From positions 186,001 through 250,000 of the forward strand of contig BPJV01000003.1 in assembly GCA_026004795.1 (NCBI GenBank): DNA of 64,000 nt. Direction: 5' to 3'. The notes under the pieces are model-generated. The model did not search any database and had not been told where the DNA came from. It saw nothing but the letters and a program-made list of their open reading frames with translations. The position numbers and the translations under genes are program-made. How positions within the stretch are numbered: the stretch's first letter is position 1; each line of letters opens with the position of its first letter. The DNA is from Pirellulaceae bacterium. GTDB lineage: Bacteria; Planctomycetota; Planctomycetia; Pirellulales; Pirellulaceae. Positions 35,341 through 42,939 of this stretch are shown in pieces.

Positions 35341-35826
35341 ATGGAACAGTTGAGTGCACATAACGAGCGTCTTGCTGCAACTAACGATTTTACTGCAACT
35401 AACGATCGGCTTACTGCAACGAACGATCGTCTTTTCGAGCAGGCCGCGGAGGCGTTCAGGCAGTGGAGGGGGGCGAAGTCGGGACGCGGGCGGATTCCAG
35501 ATGAACTATGGGATTTGGCGTGTCAGGTCGCTCGCAGGCACGGCGTCGCGAAGACCGCCGGAGCGCTGAAGCTCGATTACTATACCTTGCAAAGACGGTT
35601 GGACGGTCGTGGTGGAGCCCGGGGTAAGGCCGTTGACACTCCAAAGAAGCGTCGTCGTGGCAGTGCGGGGGCGTTCGTGGAGCTGGCTCCGGTAACGAAC
35701 ATCAGTCCGCAGGCGGAGTGCGAATTGGAATTCGAGAACGGCCGCGGTACCAAGCTGACCCTGCGTTGGAAGGGAAGCACACCGCCCGACCTGGCTGCGC
35801 TCAGCCAACTGGTCCGCCAGGAGTAG
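35341..35826 (+). CDS. tnpA: IS66-A protein TnpA, copy 4
   Basis: 161 residues, same as the copy 1 protein. AAAGGAGCGCCG precedes the start, giving GGAG 11 bases ahead of ATG 35341. Short TND repeat form. Confidence 0.92.
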   Translation: MEQLSAHNERLAATNDFTATNDRLTATNDRLFEQAAEAFRQWRGAKSGRGRIPDELWDLACQVARRHGVAKTAGALKLDYYTLQRRLDGRGGARGKAVDTPKKRRRGSAGAFVELAPVTNISPQAECELEFENGRGTKLTLRWKGSTPPDLAALSQLVRQE

Positions 35827-35831
35827 CGGCC

Positions 35832-36197
35832 ATGCTGCAGATCACCCCGCACATGCGTCTGCTGGTGGCGGTCGAGCCGGCTGATTTTCGCAAGGGCATC
35901 GACGGGTTGGTACGGCTGTGCAAGGACGTGCTCGATGAAGATCCTCTGGACGGCGCCGTGTTCGTGTTCCGCAACCGCCGGGCCACGGCCATCAAGGTGC
36001 TGATGTACGACGGCCAGGGGTTTTGGCTGTGCCAGAAACGGCTGTCGACCGGACGCTTCCGGCACTGGCCCGACGGCGTCAAGGACGCGGCAGCCGCATC
36101 GCTGGCCGCCCATCAACTGTTGGTTCTGTTGGCGGCGGGGAATCCCGAGCGAACCGAAGCTCCGGAGGACTGGCGGCCGGTGCGGCGCGGCGCCTAG
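35832..36197 (+). CDS. tnpB: IS66-A accessory protein TnpB, copy 4
   Basis: 121 residues, same as the other copies; start 5 bases after the tnpA stop. Confidence 0.93.
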   Translation: MLQITPHMRLLVAVEPADFRKGIDGLVRLCKDVLDEDPLDGAVFVFRNRRATAIKVLMYDGQGFWLCQKRLSTGRFRHWPDGVKDAAAASLAAHQLLVLLAAGNPERTEAPEDWRPVRRGA

Positions 36198-36462
36198 CGG
36201 CCCGGGGCACTCCAGGCTGGTCATTTTTTCGAAAATTGACGTTCTACCATTTCGCCGAAATGGGATAAAACGATGGCGGCTTCGTCGACTGCTTAATAGT
36301 CCGGGCGGCTCGGTCTCCCGGGCGGCGCAGCTGCCGTGCGGCGCAGCTGCCGAGCGGCTGAGTACCTCGTGTGTTCCAGTTGCTCGTGTGTCTCAGCAGC
36401 GGCAGCACGAAGCGGTCTTCAACGATTCCCGCGCTCTGACTTGCAAATCGGTGGACGTCTCG

Positions 36463-38157
36463 ATGGCTGGCTCGGCAAAACGGAAACGACCATCACGACG
36501 ATCAGGCTCATCGCGGCCGGAGGTGCAAGTGGTCGACATCACGATCGACGACTTGAACCGGCTGCTGGACCGGATCGAGCAGCGGAAGTTGGAAGAGTCG
36601 GACTACGACCTGCTGCTGAAAGTGCTGCGGTCGTACGACTATGTGATGAGCCTGTTGCGTGACGACCACGTCCGGCTAAGTCGGCTCAAGCGAGTGTTGT
36701 TCGGCAACACCGAGACGCTGAAGAACGTGATCGGTCGCGGCAAGTCGGACGATCAGGCGGCGGCCGAGGGGGCTGAGACGGACGGCGCTGCCGCGTCGGA
36801 ACCAGCGTCGCCGGCCTCGCCCGCTCAGCCCGGACATGGACGCAACGGGGCCGACCAATACCAGGCGGCGCGAGAGGTCCGCGTCGAGCACGATCGATTG
36901 CGACCTGACGACATCTGCCCGGAGTGTGGTGACGGCAAGCTCTACGAGATCGGTCCGCGGGTGGTGGTGCGGGTCAGCGGCCAGCCGCCGTTGGCAGCGA
37001 CGGTCTATCGGCTGCAGCGATTGCGATGCACTCTGTGCGGACAGTTGTTCCACGCCGAGACGCCGCCCGAAGCGCAGGGACAGAAGTACGACGAGACGTC
37101 CGCGGCCATGATTGCTCTGTTGAAATACGGGTCGGGGTTGCCTTTCAACCGACTGGCACGGCTGGAGGAGGCGTTGGGCACGCCCCTCCCGCCGTCGACG
37201 CAGTGGCAAATCGTTGCCACCTACCTGCCCATCCCCAAGCTGGTTTACCACGCCTTGATCCATGAGACATCGCATTGGGACTTGTATCACAACGACGACA
37301 CGTCGATCAAGATCCTGAATAAGCTGGGCTTGGAAAAACCGGATAGCGGCTCAGGTCGAACTCGCACCGGCACGTTCACTTCGACGGTGGTTGCCCGCCG
37401 AGAAGGGCTCGATGCTGCGCTCTTTTTCAGCGGGCATCGGCATGCGGGCGAAAACCTGGCAGCGGTGCTGCGCGATCGACCGGAAGAACTGGCTGCGCCG
37501 ATCCAGATGTGCGATGCGTTGTCGCGGAACATGCCCGATGAGCTGCGAGCGATCGTGGCCCATTGTCTGGCCCACGCGCGGCGTAACTTCGTGGACCTGG
37601 TCGAGGTGTTCCCCGACGAGGCGGAGTATGTGATCCGGCAGCTCAGTCACGTCTACCGCGTGGATGCCGAGGCGCGGCGTAAGGGATTGTCTCCCCAGAA
37701 GCGGCTGGCGTTGCACCGAGCCAAGAGCCAACGGGTGATGGACGGCCTGCACAAATGGCTGACCCGGCAATTGGACGACCGGCTTGTGGAGCCGAATTCA
37801 GCGCTGGGGCACGCGATCAACTACATGCTCAAGCACTGGGAGCGGCTGACCCAGTTCTTGCGAGTTCCCGGTGCTCCTCTGGATAACAACGTGGCCGAGC
37901 GTGCCCTGAAGAAATCGATTTTGCACCGCAAGAACTCGCTCTTCTATCGCTCAGCCAACGGAGCAGAGGCGGGCGACGTCTACATGACGCTGATCCATAC
38001 GTGCGAATTGAATCGCATCAATCCTTATCAATATCTGGTAGCGTTGCTTCGCCACGCCGACGACGTGGCCTCCCAGCCCCATGCCTGGCTCCCTTGGAAC
38101 TACGCTCGGCGTCAAACCGAGCTTGCCCAGGCGGGCGTGACCCCCCAAAGCGTCTAA
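36463..38157 (+). CDS. tnpC: IS66-A transposase TnpC, copy 4
   Basis: 564 residues with intact catalytic core. It ends TELAQAGVTPQSV because a base change creates a TAA where copies 2 and 3 continue for another 11 residues. It shares FGNTETLKN with copy 2 where copies 1 and 3 have FGSTETLKN, a sign of exchange between copies. Confidence 0.92.
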   Translation: MAGSAKRKRPSRRSGSSRPEVQVVDITIDDLNRLLDRIEQRKLEESDYDLLLKVLRSYDYVMSLLRDDHVRLSRLKRVLFGNTETLKNVIGRGKSDDQAAAEGAETDGAAASEPASPASPAQPGHGRNGADQYQAAREVRVEHDRLRPDDICPECGDGKLYEIGPRVVVRVSGQPPLAATVYRLQRLRCTLCGQLFHAETPPEAQGQKYDETSAAMIALLKYGSGLPFNRLARLEEALGTPLPPSTQWQIVATYLPIPKLVYHALIHETSHWDLYHNDDTSIKILNKLGLEKPDSGSGRTRTGTFTSTVVARREGLDAALFFSGHRHAGENLAAVLRDRPEELAAPIQMCDALSRNMPDELRAIVAHCLAHARRNFVDLVEVFPDEAEYVIRQLSHVYRVDAEARRKGLSPQKRLALHRAKSQRVMDGLHKWLTRQLDDRLVEPNSALGHAINYMLKHWERLTQFLRVPGAPLDNNVAERALKKSILHRKNSLFYRSANGAEAGDVYMTLIHTCELNRINPYQYLVALLRHADDVASQPHAWLPWNYARRQTELAQAGVTPQSV

Positions 38158-38317
38158 ATCCAGCCAACCGCCAGCACCGGCAACCCGCTAGTTCCGGGCT
38201 ATCACCCCCTCCCACCACCACAAGCACCACCACCACCATCTAGGTCGCTCAGGCCACCAATCACCCGCCCAATTCCATCCAAGATTTTTCCAGCCCGCAC
38301 GCTTACCGCAAACTCAC

Positions 38318-39017
38318 GATTCTTCGACGTGCCTCGGGGCCAACCAGATCGCAGCGCCAGTGAATTTGGCCTTCGGCCAAAACGGGCTTATTGCGACTCC
38401 AGTTCCTGGGGCGTTGCCACCAGGCTACGTTGCCCGCCAGGGCTTCGCCCAAACTCCACACTCGCCTAAACCTGCCTGGCGAGCGATTCCGACAGCTGCT
38501 TGAACAACTCGGCCAACCGCCCAATAGTCCCGCAGGGACAGCAGTCCGAATCCACGGCTCGCCAACCAACGGATTCTAACTTCTTACCGCAGAGACACTT
38601 GCGTCAATCCAATCGGTGGGTGGCACCAAACTGCATGGCTGGTCGCCTGCGCATGGTTATCCATGGCCGTCTGGCGGATCGACGCCCCGGCCCCTTCCCC
38701 CTGCGTCTTGTCGAGCATCTCCGCCCGCGGCAGCGCGACGCGGTCAACGGTTCTCTGGTAGCAACGAACCCCCGAAGCCTCCGCCCGAAGCTGTCACCCC
38801 CAGCTTACCGTCAGCCCTTTTGACCGCGCGAAACTCGTGCCCGCATCCAGGCTCCAATCGCCCTCTCCAAATCCATCCCCAAATCGCAACATCCTGCCAC
38901 AAAAGCAGTTGCGCTCAATGATAAAGTGGGTGGCACCGGAATTTTCGGGAATTTTCGCACGCTCAACTTGCCAATGGCCGCGAATCGTGCGCACATGGGC
39001 GGGCACGAAACCACTGA
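38318..39017. other. Gene-free stretch with repeat units
   Basis: 700 bases. 38400-38634 is a partial copy of the repeat at 34602-34920, ending in the GGGTGGCACC motif. 38895-38940 is another boundary motif, 78 bases past the stop of the following immunity gene. The part between has no protein-like frame. Confidence 0.65.
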
Positions 39018-39608
39018 CTATTCACGAGCCGGTTGATCCCAAGGTCGGATCCGGCCCGTTGCAATTGCTGACTGCACCTGATTCTTAAGACCTAGGGAGT
39101 CTGCGCCGATCGGCCACACGCGATCAAACACCGCTTGAATCACGGGATCTCGGTAATCCGCAGGACACCACTCTGGCGCGGGAGACTCTCGTTCCAACTC
39201 GCTCCATATTAATTCTTGAAAGTTGAACCAATCGTCGTGCGACATCTTTAACGAGTTTACAAGACTTGGGGTTGGCCAGTGCAGTTGCGCCTGGATTCGC
39301 CGTTGACGCAACTGTTTTCCCACTCCCCAACCCTTTTTCAAAAACTGCTGAATTGCCCGAACCAAAGCTTCCGCAAGCGCGTCCCGAAGTCTTCCTTGCC
39401 GATCAGCATCCAGGTAGAACACTTCCGCGGTCTGTGAAAAGGCAGGTATAAACTCCGATGGCTCAGATGTGCTTTGCAAGCGCCTGTACAACTGCCCAAA
39501 ACTCTCGCCAGGATGACTCATTACAAAATCAAATACGTCAGTATGACCTAGGTTCTTGGCTAACCCACGAACGCGCTCAGGCCAATCCCGACACCACGTC
39601 CTGTTCAT
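39018..39608 (-). CDS. Probable immunity protein of Hint cassette 3
   Basis: 196 residues, opening MNRTWCRDWPERVRGLAKNL and continuing DVFDFVMSHPGESFGQLYRR, then a helical central part (LRDALAEALVRAIQQFLKKG) and a Trp-rich C-terminal half (MSHDDWFNFQELIWSELERE, EWCPADYRDPVIQAVFDRVW). The start lies 12 bases after the stop of the toxin tip. Position and size indicate an immunity gene. It is not similar to the immunity protein beside the related DUF2380-type tip at 31674. Confidence 0.65.
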   Translation of the reverse strand: MNRTWCRDWPERVRGLAKNLGHTDVFDFVMSHPGESFGQLYRRLQSTSEPSEFIPAFSQTAEVFYLDADRQGRLRDALAEALVRAIQQFLKKGWGVGKQLRQRRIQAQLHWPTPSLVNSLKMSHDDWFNFQELIWSELERESPAPEWCPADYRDPVIQAVFDRVWPIGADSLGLKNQVQSAIATGRIRPWDQPARE

Positions 39609-39620
39609 CGTTCGACAATC

Positions 39621-40559
39621 TCATTTATAGGGGAGAAACGGGAGGCCTCGCAATTCTTGCACCCGCATGAACCGATACCCGATTTTCCAGATTTCGCGAG
39701 GCGTGAGTTTTTCACCTTTCGCCAATTCTGCTTTATACAGTTCCTTCATGAGTTTTTCATTCCAACCCATGGTGTGCAGCGCCGAGTGCGTGCCTTGGTC
39801 AAGTTCCACCGTGACTTTATCGACGTCAAATCCGCGTTCTGCGAACCACTGACGATGCTCCTGCGGAAAGATGTGATGGCGTGGAGGCCTAGCCGCTCCA
39901 GCCCGCACCTTGCTGACGACCGGCAAATCGCTAATGTCATCGTAGCACGTATTATGCACCAGGACACCGCTGTGGGCGACGCGGTAGAGGTGTTCGCCCT
40001 GGACGGTGAGGTTGTAGACGCGGTGGGTGCCGGGGAGCGTGCGCTTTCGCTCGACCGTGACCAGCCCGGCCACGCCGTCGAGCTGTTCGCCTTCACTCAG
40101 TTCCGCCGCGCTGAGCCACGCGTTGCGCGTGACGCTGTAGAACTTGTGGTTGCCCGTCGGACGCAGCGTTTCCAGCTTACCGTCCGTGCCCCGCAGGTCC
40201 AGCTCGATGACGTCCCGGTTGAGGTGATTGACCGTGGTCAGGACCAACCGCCCGGGCCGGGCGGCGGTTGCGGGCATTGCTGGATCGACAGCACCGTGCC
40301 GGTCAGGCCTGCGCGGCAGGCCCATTTCGACCAGATCCAGCGGCAGCGGAACTTCGGCGCCTTCGCGCGCTCCGACCAGCTCGCACCACTCGTTCGACTG
40401 CACGGTGCGGACGTTGATGTCGTCGACGGTGCCGTCTTCCCAGACCCACTCGGCGCGAATCGTCGAGCAGCTTGTGCGTCTCCGGCCCGGTTCGGTCAGG
40501 TCCAGGAATGTGAGCGATGGCTCGGTGGATTGCACGCCGGTTTGGGGGATCGAGGGCAC
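39621..40559 (-). CDS. Orphan Hint cassette 3 with DUF2380/HNH-like tip
   Basis: The Hint anchor is the same as at 31674 (LTTVNHLNRDVIELDLRGTD, TGNHKFYSVTRNAWLSAAEL, VYNLTVQGEHLYRVAHSGVL, VHN). Between about 40250 and 40320 it carries a +1 and a -1 indel relative to cassette 1, so residues there differ, and a further indel lies near 40490. The tip has RPPRHHIFPQEHRQWFAERG, DVDKVTVELDQGTHSALH and LTPREIWKIGYRFMRV, a DUF2380-like arrangement of HH...H histidines and a probable nuclease (inference). The nominal start at 40559 (MPSIPQTGVQST) is inside the repeated module, so no dedicated trunk or promoter is evident. Confidence 0.7.
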   Translation of the reverse strand: MPSIPQTGVQSTEPSLTFLDLTEPGRRRTSCSTIRAEWVWEDGTVDDINVRTVQSNEWCELVGAREGAEVPLPLDLVEMGLPRRPDRHGAVDPAMPATAARPGRLVLTTVNHLNRDVIELDLRGTDGKLETLRPTGNHKFYSVTRNAWLSAAELSEGEQLDGVAGLVTVERKRTLPGTHRVYNLTVQGEHLYRVAHSGVLVHNTCYDDISDLPVVSKVRAGAARPPRHHIFPQEHRQWFAERGFDVDKVTVELDQGTHSALHTMGWNEKLMKELYKAELAKGEKLTPREIWKIGYRFMRVQELRGLPFLPYK

Positions 40560-40605
40560 GCCAGGGACTGGCGTGGCACGAAAGTGGTCCGGCAGTCCCT
40601 GCCGG
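40557..40605. repeat. Paired-hairpin element upstream of Hint cassette 3
   Basis: Same doublet as at 32551: CACGCCAG-GGA-CTGGCGTG, 13 bases, CCGGCAG-TCC-CTGCCGG. It is followed at about 40665-40710 by the boundary motif (GGGGTGGCACCGTAAG). Confidence 0.85.
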
Positions 40606-40710
40606 AAGTGGTGCAGTCAAAACGCCCCTTCCAAACCAACCCCCAAAACCGCAACCCGCGGCCACAAAAGCACTTACGGCCAGAAATAAAGTGGGGTGGC
40701 ACCGTAAGTT

Positions 40711-41403
40711 TTCGCCGCAAGTGTCGACGACTTCGCATCCAGGCCTTCCGCGCAACGGCGGACTAGAAACGTGCGTGCCGCCGCAGGCCCAGTCGGCGCG
40801 GTTGAGAGCTGCGTCCGGAAGCCGTTACGAGTCAAACGATCCCAGGAACTGTGCACGATGCTCGGTGGCACCTGTATGGACAGACGCCAGATGGCGTCAC
40901 TGTTCCCGTCCCTGTAATTCGTCCGCGCTACCACGACCCTCCCGCAACCCCGCAAGAACAGCCTACGGCACGTGGGTGCACCGAAGTCGTCGGGTTCGGC
41001 CCATTCAGCTATCATCGCTAGATCAGACACGCTTCGCATCAATCGTGGCGGCTCTTCGTGGATCGCAGCACTGAAGTGCCGGGGAGTGGTGCGCGAACCG
41101 GCCCGGTGATGCACTCACAATCCTCGCACAGCGTTGAACAGCCAGTCGCCTGCCAAGGAGCGGTGTCCTCGTTCGTCCGGAACAATTCGCGACTGAGCAT
41201 CGTCCAACGACGTCAAATGTCGCGCCGGCTCGAACAGCTCCACGATGCACGCCGTCCAGTTTCGCATGTTCGGGCATACTGAACTGGCACACCACGCGCT
41301 GTGACTGAACATTCCCATTCAGGCATTCTCATACCGGCGAGTGCGTTGCGCGCCGATTCCGCAGAACGTCGATCCTGAACCGGGCGCAATGGCTTCCGCG
41401 TCG
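40711..41403 (-). other. Degraded coding-like region, possible immunity gene remnant
   Basis: No intact gene. On the minus strand, protein-like pieces appear in different frames: NWTACIVELFEPARHLTSLD / DERGHRSLAGDWLFN (about 41115-41270) and MRSVSDLAMIAEWAEPDDFG (about 40980-41040). They sit where the immunity gene of Hint cassette 2 would be expected. A decayed immunity gene is plausible, but the family was not recognised. Confidence 0.35.
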
Positions 41404-42470
41404 CTATCGCGCGCTTATCACAAACTCCGAATGACATTGGTAATCGCGCATTTCGAAACAGCACGGGTTCGAGAATTTGTTTCCTGCGGTCCTCAGCGAG
41501 ATCTGGCAGGCCGAATACTCGTCCGCGGCTTCAGCCGCCTCTTGCAGATGAGCTCGTCCGGAGCAACCTCGGGATTGACGATCCAACCATCTCGACGGGA
41601 ACTTCTTTGATACCAAGTCGCGATGCCATCGCTGGCAGCGCGCGCCCTGTGGCTGTCCATCGTCGATCAGCTTTCGTCCGTGACAACAGCGACGGATCTC
41701 GAATTGCACGGAAAGTGCCCCGCTAGCGTCGCCCTGGTCATCTTTCGTTGCACGCCTGAAGCGCTTGATCTTCTTGCCGCTGAATTCCGATTTTAGCTGG
41801 CGACCGTAGAGCTCGGAGACATTCGCGACACGGCCGCACCCGTTATTATGCACCAGCACGCCGCTGTGTGGCGACGCGGTAGAGGTGTTCGCCCTGGACG
41901 GTGAGGTTGTAGACGCGGTGGGTGCCGGGGAGCGTGCGCTTTCGCTCGACCGTGACCAGCCCGCTCACGCCGTCGAGCTGTTCGCCTTCGACGCAGTTCC
42001 GCCGCGCTGAGCCACGCGTTGCGCGTGACGCTGTAGAACTTGTGGTTGCCCGTCGGACGGAGCGTTTCCAGCTTACCGTCCGGCCGCCGCAGGTCCAGCT
42101 CGATGACGTCCCGGTTGAGGTGATTGACCGTGGTCAGGACCAACCGCCCGGCGGCAGGCGACCACGAGGCGGCGGTTGCGGGCACTGCTGGATCGACAGC
42201 ACCGTGCCGGTCAGGCCTTCGCGGCAGGCCCATTTCGACCAGATCCAGCGGCAGCGGGACTTCGGCGCCTTCGCGCGCTCCGACCAACTCGCACCACTGG
42301 TTCGACTGCACCGTGCGGACGTTGATGTCGTCGACGGTGCCGTCTTCCCAGACCCACTCGGCCCGAATCGTCGAGCAGCTTGTGCGTCTCCGGCCCGGGT
42401 TCGGTCAGGTCCAGGAATGTGAGCGATGGCTCGGTGGATTGCACGCCGGTTTGGGGGATCGAGGGCACGC
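41404..42470 (-). pseudogene. Frameshifted Hint cassette 2 with decayed tip
   Basis: Third copy of the Hint anchor. VLTTVNHLNRDVIELDLRRP and TGNHKFYSVTRNAWLSAAEL are in one frame. A 1-base insertion near 41995 shifts the frame so that the VYNLTVQGEHLYRV part is lost, and a further insertion near 41868 (CTGTGTGGCGAC against CTGTGGGCGAC) brings VLVHNNG back. The tip then reads GRVANVSELYGRQLKSEFSG and KKIKRFRRATKDDQGDASGA, with no recognisable end. A silent remnant. Confidence 0.7.
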
Positions 42471-42514
42471 CAGGGACTGGCGTGGCACTAAAGTGGTCCG
42501 GCAGTCCCTGCCGG
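42466..42514. repeat. Paired-hairpin element upstream of Hint cassette 2
   Basis: Third copy of the doublet CACGCCAG-GGA-CTGGCGTG / CCGGCAG-TCC-CTGCCGG. It is followed by the boundary motif at 42570-42618, which ends about 30 bases before the stop of the immunity gene at 42647. Confidence 0.85.
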
Positions 42515-42646
42515 AAGTGGTACAGTCAAAACGCCCCTTCCAAACCAACCCCCAAAACCGCAACCCGCGTCCACAAAAGCACTTACGGCCAGAAATAAAG
42601 TGGGTGGCACCGTAAGTTTTCCTTGTTCTCTTTGGGGCTACACTGA

Positions 42647-42916
42647 CTACGAGCTATGAAGCATCCGTTCCACTTTCTCGATTTCCTCCAATACCATTTC
42701 GTTTTGTTCTTCCGGCTGGCACATGAAGTGAATGTGTTCTAGTTTCCCGACTAGAGAATTCAACGTAGTCGTAAGCGAATCGCCTGCACTAGCTTCAAGG
42801 CCAGAGGCGATACCCTCAATCGATGATGCCAGTTCGACGATTGACATATCCCCCGAGCGAAATCGATTAAACGCGCCTTCGATCATTTCGACCAGTCGTT
42901 TGCTGTGTTCGTCCAC
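42647..42916 (-). CDS. Small helical protein, probable immunity partner of the main tip
   Basis: 89 residues, helical and acidic: MDEHSKRLVEMIEGAFNRFR, SIVELASSIEGIASGLEASA and EEQNEMVLEEIEKVERML. The start lies 23 bases after the stop of the ribonuclease-like tip. No family recognised; immunity role inferred from position. Confidence 0.65.
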   Translation of the reverse strand: MDEHSKRLVEMIEGAFNRFRSGDMSIVELASSIEGIASGLEASAGDSLTTTLNSLVGKLEHIHFMCQPEEQNEMVLEEIEKVERMLHSS

Positions 42917-42939
42917 TCGTTGTACTCCATCGCCGTTGA

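Larger units (their letters stand above)
35250..38317 (+). mobile_element. IS66-A copy 4 (IS66 family), complete, opposite orientation
   Basis: Element of 3068 bases, the only IS66-A copy with its genes on the plus strand. Its terminal repeats are GTGAGTTTGCGGTAAGCGTG at 35250 and CACGCTTACCGCAAACTCAC ending at 38317. The tnpA region is the same as in truncated copy 1, so these two share a recent source. It splits the repeat field; the flanking octamers differ. Confidence 0.93.

Noticed and set aside
38641-38822. Possible small gene in the gap after IS66-A copy 4
   Set aside because: Frames are short, Pro/Arg-rich and overlap the dispersed repeats; nothing supports coding.
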